Below, piece after piece: positions 25,787-34,422 of a stretch of 64,000 nucleotides of DNA (the first letter of the stretch is position 1; the number at the start of each line of letters is the position of its first letter). This DNA comes from Phytohabitans maris. GTDB taxonomy: Bacteria; Actinomycetota; Actinomycetes; Mycobacteriales; Micromonosporaceae. The translations under genes and the position numbers were made by a program. The stretch spans positions 97,416-161,415 of the forward strand of contig NZ_JAVHUY010000019.1 in the NCBI RefSeq assembly GCF_031085175.1, written 5' to 3'. A model generated the notes under the pieces. That model was not told the origin of the DNA and did not search any database. It saw nothing but the letters and a program-made list of their open reading frames with translations.

Positions 25787-27136
25787 ATGGGGCGGCCAGA
25801 GCGCGGGCTCGACACTGTCGACGGGCCCGTGGAGCGTTTCGTCGCCGAGCTTCGTGACCTGCGCAGGAGCGCGGGCAACCCGAGCTACCGCGAGTTGGCC
25901 AAGCGGGCACACTACGCACCGACGACGTTCTCCTCGGCGGTGTCCGGCTACCGGCTGCCGACCCTTGAGGTGACGCTCGCGTTCGTCACCGCGTGCGAGG
26001 GCGACGTGGGCCGGTGGGAGGAGCGCTGGCGGCAGGCGGACAGCCAGGCGCGGGCCACGTCCACCCGCTCCACCGAGGGGGTGGGCCGCGCGCCGTACCG
26101 CGGGCTCGGCCCCTACCAGCCGCACCACGCGGAGTGGTTCTTCGGCCGCGACCGCCTGGTCAACCGCCTGACCGCGATGCTGGCCGTGCGCCGGGTGGTG
26201 GTCGTCTCCGGCCCCAGCGGCACCGGCAAGTCGTCGCTGCTGCGGGCGGGTCTGATCCCGCGCCTGGCCGCCGGGCCGGCGCGACCGGCGTGGCTGCCGA
26301 TCCTCATGACCCCGGGCCGCCGCCCGGCCGCCGAGCTGGCGCGCCGCCTGGCTGAGGTCGCCGCCCGTACCCCGCACGAGGTGGCCCTGGCGGTCGTCGT
26401 CGACCAGTTCGACGAGCTCTTCACCCGCGGGGTCGGCGAGGCGGAGCAGGCGGAGTTCCTCGCCAGGCTGCGGGCGCTCGTCCGGGCGCCGGACAGCCGG
26501 CACCGGGCGGTCGTGGGGGTGCGCGCCGAGTACAGCGCGCGCACCGCCGACCTGCTCTGCGGCGTGGCGAACGGGGTGGGCCGGCTCGGCGTCGAGGAGA
26601 TGACCGGGCCGGAGCTGCGGGAGTCCATCGTCCGGGCGGCGCGGCAGGCCGGGCTCGCCGTCGAGCGTTCGCTGGTCGCCCGCATCGCGGCCGGCGCGCC
26701 GGGTACCCCACACGCGCTTCCGCGCATCTCGCACGCGCTCCTGGAGGCCTGGCGCCGCCGCCGCGGCGTGATCGTCACGCTCGCCGGGTACGAGGCCGCC
26801 GGCGGGATCTCCGGCGCGGTCGAGCAGACGGCCGAGAGCGTGCACGCCGCCCTCAGCGCGTCCGAGCGGCAGGCCCTGCGCTCGACGCTGCAACGGCTGG
26901 CGCGGCTGGACAGCGCGGGCAACGTGTCGCTGCTGGAGCGCGTACCGATCGGCGGTCACGCCGCCGCGGTCGGTCGCATGGCCGCCGCCGGCCTGCTCGC
27001 GACCACATCGGACACCGTGGAGATCCCGCACGCGGCGCTGGTGACGGCCTGGCCCCGGCTGCGGGCGTGGCTCCGCGACGACCCGTCCAAGCCGCGTATC
27101 GCGGACTTGTCGAGTTCGTATCGACCAGCCTCCTAA
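25787..27136 (+). CDS. HTH-STAND NTPase, short form
   Basis: 449 residues. The N-terminus is an XRE-like helix-turn-helix (~12-75: YRELAKRAHYAPTTFSSAVSGYRLP). A novel STAND NTPase domain follows, starting GLGPYQPHHAEWFFGRD with Walker A GPSGTGKSS near 141 and VVVDQFDELFTRG. Family members usually continue for several hundred residues with WD40 or other repeats as sensor; here the protein stops after the winged-helix part (AALVTAWPRLRAWL) with an unusual tail SSSYRPAS. It may be a C-terminally truncated or a naturally short version. It lies 132 bases downstream of the SARP gene. STAND proteins act as signalling or defence switches. Confidence 0.82.
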   Translation: MGRPERGLDTVDGPVERFVAELRDLRRSAGNPSYRELAKRAHYAPTTFSSAVSGYRLPTLEVTLAFVTACEGDVGRWEERWRQADSQARATSTRSTEGVGRAPYRGLGPYQPHHAEWFFGRDRLVNRLTAMLAVRRVVVVSGPSGTGKSSLLRAGLIPRLAAGPARPAWLPILMTPGRRPAAELARRLAEVAARTPHEVALAVVVDQFDELFTRGVGEAEQAEFLARLRALVRAPDSRHRAVVGVRAEYSARTADLLCGVANGVGRLGVEEMTGPELRESIVRAARQAGLAVERSLVARIAAGAPGTPHALPRISHALLEAWRRRRGVIVTLAGYEAAGGISGAVEQTAESVHAALSASERQALRSTLQRLARLDSAGNVSLLERVPIGGHAAAVGRMAAAGLLATTSDTVEIPHAALVTAWPRLRAWLRDDPSKPRIADLSSSYRPAS

Positions 27137-27178
27137 CATCGGCCGCCGCGAGGAGCCGGCCACCGGCGGCCCCCGCCT

Positions 27179-27211
27179 GAGAAAGGAGCGCCACGGGGGC
27201 GCTCCCTTCTC
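27179..27211 (+). terminator. terminator after the HTH-STAND gene
   Basis: Fourteen-base arms (27179-27192, 27198-27211) pair with one G-T wobble around a five-base loop, 42 bases after the stop codon. Confidence 0.75.
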
Positions 27212-27213
27212 CA

Positions 27214-27250
27214 GGCCCTGCTTCGAGAGGGCCTGTTTGGAAGCAGGGCC
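27214..27250. repeat. 11-bp inverted repeat before moaC
   Basis: Perfect arms GGCCCTGCTTC (27214-27224) and GAAGCAGGGCC (27240-27250), 15 bases apart, ending 24 bases before the moaC GTG. Its closeness to the start suggests an operator or a second terminator stem. It does not match the Moco riboswitch. Confidence 0.5.
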
Positions 27251-27274
27251 CGGGCCGGCGCATAAGCTCGCCTG

Positions 27275-27766
27275 GTGACGGACTCCACCCATCTCACCCA
27301 CGTCGACGCCGCCGGCGCGGCCCGCATGGTGGACGTGTCGGCCAAGACGGTCTCCGTGCGCCGCGCTGTCGCCGCCGGCCGCCTGCACACCACCGCCGAG
27401 GTCGTCGACCTGCTCCGCCGCGACGGCCTGCCGAAGGGCGACGCGCTCGCCGTGGCCCGGGTCGCCGGGATCATGGGCGCCAAGCGCACGCCCGACATCG
27501 TCCCGCTCTGCCACCCGATCGCGCTGCACGGCGTCACGGTCGACTTCGAGCTGACCGGCGAGACCGTGGAGATCACCGCGAGCGCCAAGACCGCCGACCG
27601 CACGGGCGTGGAGATGGAGGCGTTGACCGCCGTGGCCGCCGCCGGGCTCGCCCTGGTCGACATGGTCAAGGCCGTCGACCCGGCCGCCTCCATCGAGGGG
27701 GTACGGGTGCTGAGCAAGGAGGGCGGCAAGACCGGCGACTGGATCCGCCCCGGGGACCGGTCGTGA
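27275..27766 (+). CDS. moaC: cyclic pyranopterin monophosphate synthase MoaC
   Basis: 163 residues. MoaC converts the MoaA product (3',8-cyclo-dihydro-GTP) to cyclic pyranopterin monophosphate in molybdenum cofactor synthesis. Signatures: AGIMGAKRTPDIVPLCHP, KTADRTGVEMEALTAV and KEGGKTGDW. The GTG start gives MTDSTHLTHVDAAGAARMVDV, as in relatives. It overlaps the next gene by four bases (GTGA). Its partner moaA lies 11 kb away on the other strand. Confidence 0.97.
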   Translation: MTDSTHLTHVDAAGAARMVDVSAKTVSVRRAVAAGRLHTTAEVVDLLRRDGLPKGDALAVARVAGIMGAKRTPDIVPLCHPIALHGVTVDFELTGETVEITASAKTADRTGVEMEALTAVAAAGLALVDMVKAVDPAASIEGVRVLSKEGGKTGDWIRPGDRS

Positions 27767-28251
27767 TCAGGGCGCGCGTGGTGGTCGCCTCCAACCGGGC
27801 GGCCGCCGGCGTGTACGCGGACACGAGCGGCCCCCTGCTCGTCGAGGGCCTGCGCGGGCTCGGCTGCGAGGTGGATGGGCCGGTGGTCGTACCGGATGGC
27901 GAACCGGTCGCGGCGGAGCTGCGCCGCGCGGTGGCCGACGGGCTCGACGTCGTACTGACCAGTGGAGGCACCGGCATCACGCCGACCGACCGCACCCCCG
28001 ACGTGACCCGTGAGCTGCTCGACTACGAGGTGCCGGGCATCGCCGAGGCGATCCGCGCGTACGGGCGGGACAAGGTGCCCACCGCGGCGCTCTCCCGCGG
28101 GCTGGCCGGCGTCGCCGGGCGTACCCTCGTGGTCAACCTGCCGGGCTCGAAGGGTGGGGCGCGCGACGGCCTGGCCGTGCTCGGGCCGTTGCTGGCGCAC
28201 GCCGTCGATCAGCTGCGCGGTGGCGACCACGCCAGCCCGGCGCGGGGATAG
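27763..28251 (+). CDS. mogA: molybdopterin adenylyltransferase-type protein (MogA/MoaB)
   Basis: 162 residues of the MoCF-biosynthesis fold. It activates molybdopterin by adenylylation before metal insertion by MoeA. The nucleotide loop reads LTSGGTGITPTDRTPD and a later motif VVNLPGSKGG, both standard. The GTG start overlaps the moaC stop, so translation is coupled. MogA and MoaB cannot be separated by sequence alone. Confidence 0.95.
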   Translation: MIRARVVVASNRAAAGVYADTSGPLLVEGLRGLGCEVDGPVVVPDGEPVAAELRRAVADGLDVVLTSGGTGITPTDRTPDVTRELLDYEVPGIAEAIRAYGRDKVPTAALSRGLAGVAGRTLVVNLPGSKGGARDGLAVLGPLLAHAVDQLRGGDHASPARG

Positions 28252-28260
28252 GCTCGCCTG

Positions 28261-29481
28261 GTGAGCACTGAGACAGCGCCGGTCTCGTGGGCCCGGGCGC
28301 GGTCGCTGGTCTACTCGGCCGGCCTGGCCGCCGCCCATCCGGCGGAGCGCGTGCCGCTGGCCGAGGCCGACGGGCACACGCTCGCCGAGCCGCTGACCAC
28401 GCTGACCGACCTGCCCGCGTTTCCGACCTCCAGTGTGGACGGCTGGGCCGTGCGCGGCGCCGGGCCGTGGCGGGTGGTCGGCCGGGTGCTCGCCGGCAGC
28501 AGCCCGGCGCCGCTCGACACCGACGGCACCACGGTCGAGATCGCCACCGGCGCGATGCTCCCGGAGGGCACCACGGCCGTGCTCCGCGTCGAAGACTCGA
28601 CGCAGGCACCCGACGGCAAGGTGACCGGCACACCCCGGGCCCAGCCCGAGTGGCGGATGCCAGGCGACGAGGCGCACCGGGGCGAGGTGCTGCTCCCCGC
28701 CGGCGCCGCGGTCAACCCCGGTGTGATCGGCCTCGCCGCCTCCTGCGGATACGACACGCTTCCGGTGCGCCGGCCACCCCGCGCCGCCCTGCTGGTCTTC
28801 GGCGACGAGCTGCTCACCACCGGCCTGCCGGGCGCCGGCCGGGTGCGTGATGCGCTCGGCGCGCCGGTGCCGGCCTGGCTCCGGCGGTACGGTGCGGAGC
28901 CGGGCCTCTTCGTCGGTCCGGTCGAAGACACGCTCGCCGCCCACGTGGCCGCGATCCGCAAGGCGCTCGACGGCGCCGAGCTGGTCTGCACGACCGGCGG
29001 CACGATGCGCGGCCCGGTCGACCACCTCCACCCGGCCCTGCGCGAGCTCGGCGGGGAGTACGTGGTGAACACCGTGGCGGTGCGCCCGGGCTTCCCGATG
29101 CTGCTGGCCCGCGTCCCCGGGGCGGACGGGCGGTCACGCTTCCTCGCCGGCCTCCCCGGCAACCCCCAGTCCGCGATCGTCGCGCTGGTCTCGCTCGTCG
29201 CGCCGCTGATCGCCGGGCTGCAGGGGCGGCCCGAGCCGGCGCTGCCCACGATCACGCTGGCCGAGGCGGTGCCCGGCCGGGGCGACTACACCCACCTGGC
29301 GCTCGTCCGGGTCGACCCGGTCGACCACGTCGCGCACCCGGTCCGGCACGTCGGGTCGGCGATGCTGCGCGGCCTGGCGCAGGCCGACGGGTTCGCGGTG
29401 ATCGAGCCGGGTACGACCGGCGAGCCCGGGGCGGTCGTCCCGTTTGCGCCACTCCCCCTCTTCCTGGGAGAGCGGCCGTGA
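28261..29481 (+). CDS. moeA: molybdopterin molybdenumtransferase MoeA
   Basis: 406 residues. MoeA inserts molybdate into adenylylated molybdopterin. The order of domains is typical: [10 protein letters not shown] near residue 60, [49 protein letters not shown], and [12 protein letters not shown]. The GTG start is nine bases after mogA. The final GTGA overlaps the moaE start. Confidence 0.96.
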   Translation: MSTETAPVSWARARSLVYSAGLAAAHPAERVPLAEADGHTLAEPLTTLTDLPAFPTSSVDGWAVRGAGPWRVVGRVLAGSSPAPLDTDGTTVEIATGAMLPEGTTAVLRVEDSTQAPDGKVTGTPRAQPEWRMPGDEAHRGEVLLPAGAAVNPGVIGLAASCGYDTLPVRRPPRAALLVFGDELLTTGLPGAGRVRDALGAPVPAWLRRYGAEPGLFVGPVEDTLAAHVAAIRKALDGAELVCTTGGTMRGPVDHLHPALRELGGEYVVNTVAVRPGFPMLLARVPGADGRSRFLAGLPGNPQSAIVALVSLVAPLIAGLQGRPEPALPTITLAEAVPGRGDYTHLALVRVDPVDHVAHPVRHVGSAMLRGLAQADGFAVIEPGTTGEPGAVVPFAPLPLFLGERP

Positions 29482-29927
29482 CCGAGCGCAGCGAGGAAAC
29501 CATGAGCGGCGCGCTCGTCCTGCTCGCGGTCACCGACCAGCCGCTCGACCTGGCCGCGCACGAGGCCGCGGTCGCCGAGCGGCGGGCCGGCGCTGTGGTG
29601 TCGTTTCAGGGCGTGGTGCGCGACCACGACGGCGGCCGCGGCGTGACCAAGCTCGAGTACGAAGGGCACCCCACCGCCGAGGCCGTGCTGCGCGAGGTGG
29701 CCACCGAGATCGCCGGCGACCCCGAGGTGTACGCGGTGGCGGTCTCGCACCGCATCGGTCCCCTTGAGATCGGCGACGCCGCGCTGGTGGCCGCCGTGAG
29801 CACCGCGCACCGGGCCGCGGCGTTCGCCGCCTGCGCCCGCCTCGTCGACGAGGTAAAGGCGCGGCTGCCGATCTGGAAGCACCAGATCTTCACCGACGGC
29901 ACCGACGAGTGGGTCAACTGCCCCTGA
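29478..29927 (+). CDS. moaE: molybdopterin synthase catalytic subunit MoaE
   Basis: 149 residues. MoaE uses sulfur carried by MoaD to form the dithiolene of molybdopterin. Motifs: [36 protein letters not shown], and the active-site region [14 protein letters not shown] at 29478 couples it to moeA with GGGAGAG upstream; the ATG at 29502, preceded by GAGGA, is an equally good start. Its 3' end overlaps the convergent PimE-like gene by 14 bases. Confidence 0.96.
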   Translation: MTERSEETMSGALVLLAVTDQPLDLAAHEAAVAERRAGAVVSFQGVVRDHDGGRGVTKLEYEGHPTAEAVLREVATEIAGDPEVYAVAVSHRIGPLEIGDAALVAAVSTAHRAAAFAACARLVDEVKARLPIWKHQIFTDGTDEWVNCP

Positions 29928-31434
29928 GCGCGTCGTCCGCCTGGCGCGGCTCCTCGGGCCCGCGGGCCGCGCGCCGGGGCGCCTCCTGCGGGCGGCGGGG
30001 GCGCAGCACCGTGTTACCCACCGCGTACGCCGGGCCGTAGAACACCGGCTCGGCACCGGGGCGCCAGGGCAGCGCCGCCACCAGCACGATGATCGCCAGC
30101 GCCAGGGAGTTTTCCATCAGCGCGCCCCACAGGCCGTCCGCGTAGTGCGAGACCTGGGGCAGGCGGTGCTCATACGGCCAGATGGGTGAGCGCACGAAGA
30201 GCAGGAAGAGCGCCACGGCCGCGAGCGCGTGCCGCATGCCGGTGAGCGCCGGGAACCAGACCGGCGTACGCAGTCCGGTGAGCGCGGCGAAGCTGGAAGT
30301 GACCGGCCCGGGGCGCCGGATCGGCCCCCGGCTGGCGTCGCGCCGGCGCAGCGTGGCGTCGAACAGGATGACCATCGCCGGGATCACGTAGAGCAGGTGG
30401 TGCGACCAGGAGATCGGGCTGATCACATTGGTCGTCAGGCCCACCAGCGTAAACGAGGTCAGCTCGTCACCGTCGGCGTGCGCGTGCGAGGCGCGGGAGA
30501 GCCCCACCGCGAGCAGCAGCAGCGAGAACGTGAGCCACAGCAGGGTGGGCGCGGTCACCGAGTCGTACATCCGGGCGAGGACGCCGGCGAGCGACTGGTT
30601 GGGCGTCATGTCGGCCTCGCCCACCCGCTCGGTCTGCCACAGCACGCTCGTCCAGTACGTCATCGACTCGCGCCCGGCCACCGCGAAGGTCGCCATCGTC
30701 ACGCCGACCGCCGTGCCGATCGCGGTGAAGGCGACCCGCCACTGGCGCGTGATCATCAGGTAGACGATGAACAGCGCGGGCGTCAGCTTGATCGAGGTAG
30801 CCAGGCCGATGCCGGCACCGGCCCAGGCGCCGCTGGCGAAGAAGCGGGTGAGCTGGCCGCGTCCACTGAGGAGCGGGTTGCCCCGGCCTCGGGACCGCCA
30901 GCGCAACGCCACCAGGTCGGCGAAGATCAGCGCGAACAGCAGCAGGTTGACCTGGCCGTACCCGAGGGTTTCGCGGACCGGCTCGGTCGCGGTGAACAGC
31001 GCGGTCGCCACCCCCACCACGAACCACAGCGACCAGCCGTAGCGGCGGGTGATCGGTGCTAGCAGCGCGGCCAGCACCACGGCGAGCGCGGCGAGGCTGG
31101 CGACGATGTTGACGATGCCGGCCGCCTTGACCGAGAGGGGCGCCATCGGCAGCATCGCGATGCCGGCGAAAGGTGGGTAGGTGTAGCCGAGCGTCGTGTC
31201 TGGATGGATGTAGGCGTAGAGATCGTTACCGCCCGCCCACCAGACCACCGCGCCGTGGTAGATCTTCATGTCGAAGAAGTCGTACGGCCGCCCATACGCC
31301 TCGATGGCGCGCCACGCGGCGTAGAAGGCCCCGGCCACGATGCCGATCCGTACGACCGTCCACAGGTCGATACCACCAAGCACACGGCGGACTGGGGCGA
31401 GGCGGCCCATCCGTCTCCCGACGGTCGCCAGCAT
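29914..31434 (-). CDS. PimE-like GT87 mannosyltransferase
   Basis: About 506 residues with roughly eleven to twelve membrane helices. The first external loop has [19 protein letters not shown] and later [13 protein letters not shown], the pattern of GT87 polyprenol-phosphate-mannose-dependent enzymes such as PimE that extend phosphatidylinositol mannosides. The catalytic Asp should lie in that loop. The ATG at 31434 is chosen because GGGGTGG precedes it and the first helix follows; the open frame to 31548 adds an unlikely leader. The C-terminal ~45 residues are charged. It is monocistronic in appearance and converges on moaE. Confidence 0.87.
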   Translation of the reverse strand: MLATVGRRMGRLAPVRRVLGGIDLWTVVRIGIVAGAFYAAWRAIEAYGRPYDFFDMKIYHGAVVWWAGGNDLYAYIHPDTTLGYTYPPFAGIAMLPMAPLSVKAAGIVNIVASLAALAVVLAALLAPITRRYGWSLWFVVGVATALFTATEPVRETLGYGQVNLLLFALIFADLVALRWRSRGRGNPLLSGRGQLTRFFASGAWAGAGIGLATSIKLTPALFIVYLMITRQWRVAFTAIGTAVGVTMATFAVAGRESMTYWTSVLWQTERVGEADMTPNQSLAGVLARMYDSVTAPTLLWLTFSLLLLAVGLSRASHAHADGDELTSFTLVGLTTNVISPISWSHHLLYVIPAMVILFDATLRRRDASRGPIRRPGPVTSSFAALTGLRTPVWFPALTGMRHALAAVALFLLFVRSPIWPYEHRLPQVSHYADGLWGALMENSLALAIIVLVAALPWRPGAEPVFYGPAYAVGNTVLRPRRPQEAPRRAARGPEEPRQADDALRGS

Positions 31435-31608
31435 GGCGTGGCCACCCCCGTACCGATGTCGTACTTCCCACCCAGGTCCGTCTAGAAGCCTAGAACGGCC
31501 TGTCACTCCAGTACCTCCTGCGTTACCCGACCGTGTCCGATCCCACACTGGTTCGCGACATTTCCAACGGGTTAACGTACGGCGTGTAGTTCAGGTGATT
31601 CGGGTGAG

Positions 31609-32154
31609 TTATCCCGGCAGGTGCCGGGCCACCGCCGCCGACTTCACCGCGATCCGCGCGTCCCGCCGAGCGCTCCGGACACCACGCTGTATCAAACGTC
31701 GCCGATCCCCTACGAAGCGCCCCGTGCGGTACCGCAGGCTCGGCCGCCCCTCGGTGTCGGCCGCCGCCAGGAGCAGGCCGCCGAGCATACCGACGTTCTT
31801 CAGGAAATGGAGTCGCTGGGCCCGCCGCTCCGCCGGGTCATCGCGCTCCCAGAACGCGTGACCGGCCAGCGTCGTCGGCACGAGCGTGCCGGCCAGTACC
31901 GCCGCCGCGACGCGGCTGCCCCGCCCGCTGGCCAGCAGCAGCCCGGCCAGAACCTGTACGGCACCGTTGATCCGGACCAGCGTGGCGGCGTCGGACGGCA
32001 ACTGCACCGGCGCCTTTTCCAGCAGCGGTGAAACCCGGTCCGTCATCCGCTTGGCCCTGGGCACGAGCGGGTCCGGGTTGACCACCGCCTGCGCGCCATT
32101 GGCTACGAAGACCGCGCTGAGCATGGCGCGAGCTGCGGTACGAACGGGTCTCAT
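31609..32154 (-). CDS. DoxX-family membrane protein
   Basis: 181 residues with four membrane helices and a basic C-terminal tail. MLSAVFVANGAQAVVNPDPLVPRAK, the internal VLAGLLLASG and HFLKNVGMLGGLLLAAAD segments match DoxX proteins. In mycobacteria a DoxX protein works with superoxide dismutase and a thiosulfate sulfurtransferase; no such partner is adjacent here. It lies 29 bases beyond the AAA ATPase stop on the same strand. Confidence 0.88.
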   Translation of the reverse strand: MRPVRTAARAMLSAVFVANGAQAVVNPDPLVPRAKRMTDRVSPLLEKAPVQLPSDAATLVRINGAVQVLAGLLLASGRGSRVAAAVLAGTLVPTTLAGHAFWERDDPAERRAQRLHFLKNVGMLGGLLLAAADTEGRPSLRYRTGRFVGDRRRLIQRGVRSARRDARIAVKSAAVARHLPG

Positions 32155-32183
32155 GCGCCCTTCATACCCGGTCGCGGTGCTGC

Positions 32184-33404
32184 TTATCCCACAGTTCGGA
32201 GGTATCGGCCGAAGTGCGGAACGGTGAACGCGACCGTCCCTCGCTCACCGGAGTAGATGAGCCCCTTCTTGATGAGCGCGTCGCGGGCCGGCGAGAGGCT
32301 GGCCGGCTTGCGCCCGAGCTGCTTGGCGATCTCGGCGGTCGGCACCGCCGCATCCACGTTTTCGATGGGCTCAGCGTCGCTTGGCTCGACCGCCGACAGC
32401 GCCGCCATCGCCCGCATGTACTCCCGCTCGGCCGGGGTGGCCCGCTCGTACCGCGACCCGAAGAAGCCCACGGCCAGCTCGGCCTCGGCCTCCGGTGCGG
32501 CCACCCGCACGTCCTCGGCCGTGATCGGCGACCGGGGCGCGTGGTCCCAGGTGGCCTTGCCGTACGCCTGCACGAAGTACGGGTAGCCGCCGGACTTCTC
32601 GTAGAGCAGGTCGAGCGCCTTCTGCTCGTACTCGACCTCTTCCCGGGACGCCGGCGCGCCGAGGGCCTGGTCGGCGGAGAGCCGGTCGAGCCGGTCGATC
32701 CGCTGGTAGCGGAACAGCCGCTCGGAGTACGACTTCGCGGCGGAGAGCACGGCCGGCAGGTGCGGCAGCCCGGCACCGACCACGATCAGCGGCGCGCCGA
32801 GCTGGGAGAGCTCGTGGCAGGCGGCGCAGAGTGCGGAGATGTCCTCCGGCCCGAGGTCCTGCATCTCGTCGATGAAGAGCGCGATGCCGGTGCCCACGTC
32901 GGTCGCCACGCTGGCCGCGTCGGTGAAGAGCTCGACCAGGTCGATCTCGATGTCGCCGGAGTCGGCCCGCCCGGCGCGGGCCGGGCCGTCGATCCCCGGC
33001 TGCCACCGGTCGCGGAGCTTGGCGTTGGCCGCGTTGGCACGCAGTGCGAACGCCTTGAGTACGCCGAGGAAGTCATCGATCCGGTCGGGCGCCCGGTGGT
33101 GCGGGGCCAGCTCGCGGACCGCCATGTGCAGGGCCGCGCTGACCGGCCGGCGCAGCGACTGGTCCGGCCGGGCCTCGATCTTGCCGGTGCCCCACAGCCG
33201 GCCGATGGCCTGCGAGCGGAGCGTGTTGAGCAGCACGGTCTTGCCGACGCCGCGCAGCCCGGTGAGCATCAGGCTGCGCTCGGGGCGGCCGCGGGCCACC
33301 CGCTCGAGCACGACGTCGAAGACCTCCAGCTCGCGATCGCGGCCGGCGAGCTCGGGCGGGCGCTGCCCGGCGCCCGGCGCGTAGGGGTTGCGGACCGGAT
33401 CCAC
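32184..33404 (-). CDS. AAA ATPase with C-terminal winged helix
   Basis: About 406 residues. Walker A is GLRGVGKT near residue 50, Walker B ALFIDEMQDL, followed by a sensor-like VVGAGLPHLP. A C-terminal winged helix (TAEIAKQLGRKPASLSPARDALIKKG) resembles that of Orc1/Cdc6-type and AAA_16 ATPases. Such proteins are widespread single-copy genes in actinomycetes with no settled role; DNA binding is likely. The GTG at 33404 gives MDPVRNPYAPGAGQRPPELAGR, a common N-terminus as I recall it; 33413 is the alternative. Upstream is a CTAG-rich spacer with a terminator. Confidence 0.83.
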   Translation of the reverse strand: MDPVRNPYAPGAGQRPPELAGRDRELEVFDVVLERVARGRPERSLMLTGLRGVGKTVLLNTLRSQAIGRLWGTGKIEARPDQSLRRPVSAALHMAVRELAPHHRAPDRIDDFLGVLKAFALRANAANAKLRDRWQPGIDGPARAGRADSGDIEIDLVELFTDAASVATDVGTGIALFIDEMQDLGPEDISALCAACHELSQLGAPLIVVGAGLPHLPAVLSAAKSYSERLFRYQRIDRLDRLSADQALGAPASREEVEYEQKALDLLYEKSGGYPYFVQAYGKATWDHAPRSPITAEDVRVAAPEAEAELAVGFFGSRYERATPAEREYMRAMAALSAVEPSDAEPIENVDAAVPTAEIAKQLGRKPASLSPARDALIKKGLIYSGERGTVAFTVPHFGRYLRTVG

Positions 33405-33482
33405 GTATCGCACCGTATCGGCCCGTCTATGGCAAAACCTAGAATGCCGTATAGGCGTGTCGAGGATTTGTCGATATGAAAA

Positions 33483-33516
33483 TAGCGCCGTCTAGCGATC
33501 ATGCTAGACGGCGCTA
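33483..33516 (-). terminator. terminator of the LppU-like gene
   Basis: Perfect 14-bp arms (33483-33496, 33503-33516), core AGCGCCGTCTAGC, with a six-base loop GATCAT, 26 bases beyond the stop codon of the minus-strand gene to its right. It also separates that gene from the AAA ATPase promoter. Confidence 0.85.
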
Positions 33517-33542
33517 CAGACGGCTAGAGTCCGATACAGGCC

Positions 33543-34322
33543 CTAGCGCTGCTTGAGGCAGAGCACGAAGTCGAGCGGGTTGAGCTCGCTGTCGAAGAAG
33601 TAGTGGAACTGGTAGCCCTGCACGTCCTTGCACTTCGTCTCGAAGTCGATCGTGCCGTCGAAGCGGGCCAGCACCTCGAACGTCTTCGCGCCGCACTCCA
33701 CGATCTTGAGCTCGGGCTTGTCGTTGGAGCCCTCGTTCACCACGCACTGGCCGGCCTTGACAAAGCGGGCGTCGGTGGAGTTTTCCGGCGCGGTGCTCGC
33801 GTCCTGCGAGGGGTCCGCCCCGCCGCTCGGCTCGGTGGCCTCCTGGGAGGCGGTCGGCGGCGCGGTGACCGGGTCCTCGCCGGAGCCCCCCAGCTTGACC
33901 ATGGCCGCCACACCCCCGGCGACCACGAGCAGTGCCAGCGCCACGATCACGACGATCAGCGTCCGGCTGCCACCCTTGCGCGGCGGCGGTGCCACGGGCT
34001 GGCCCCACACCGGCTCGGTCGACGGCATCGACGAGTAGCCGGGCTGCTCGTACTGGCGGGTGGCGCCGTAGCCCGGACCCTGCTCGTACCCCTGGTCGTA
34101 GCCACCGCCGCCCTGCTGGTAACCGCCCTGGTCATAGCCGCCCTGGTCGTAACCGGGGTAGCCGCCCGGGGACGTGGGACCGGCCGGTGGCGTCGATGCG
34201 GGCGTACCACCCCACGGGTCCGGCTGCCCACCCCACGGGTCGGACGGCTGCCCGTACGGCTCCTGCGGCTGCCTCCCCCAAGGCTCCTGCGGCGGGCCAG
34301 GATATGACCCGTAGTTAGACAT
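33543..34322 (-). CDS. LppU-like membrane-anchored protein
   Basis: 259 residues. The N-terminal ~125 residues are Pro/Gln/Gly/Tyr-rich (EPWGRQPQEPYGQP and GGYDQGGYQQG repeats), then a basic anchor and one helix (SRTLIVVIVALALLVVAGG), then an extracytoplasmic Ser/Thr/Glu linker and a ~75-residue domain with four cysteines (GQCVVNEG, IVECGAK, KCKDVQGY, VLCLKQR). That last domain resembles LppU/septum-associated proteins of actinobacteria. The ATG at 34322 follows GGGAGGGG at good spacing; the longer frame to 34532 is not supported. Confidence 0.82.
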   Translation of the reverse strand: MSNYGSYPGPPQEPWGRQPQEPYGQPSDPWGGQPDPWGGTPASTPPAGPTSPGGYPGYDQGGYDQGGYQQGGGGYDQGYEQGPGYGATRQYEQPGYSSMPSTEPVWGQPVAPPPRKGGSRTLIVVIVALALLVVAGGVAAMVKLGGSGEDPVTAPPTASQEATEPSGGADPSQDASTAPENSTDARFVKAGQCVVNEGSNDKPELKIVECGAKTFEVLARFDGTIDFETKCKDVQGYQFHYFFDSELNPLDFVLCLKQR

Positions 34323-34422
34323 GTGACAGCCCCTCCCGACACTGCGATGCTCCCGGTCACCGTAGCGTGGCGACCCCCTCGCCATACCTCCCGGAAGCGC
34401 GCCAATCTCCGCGGTCAGCCTC

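Noticed and set aside
27137..27274. Possible Moco riboswitch before moaC
   Set aside because: The two hairpins are simple inverted repeats (terminator and short palindrome) without the conserved riboswitch core.
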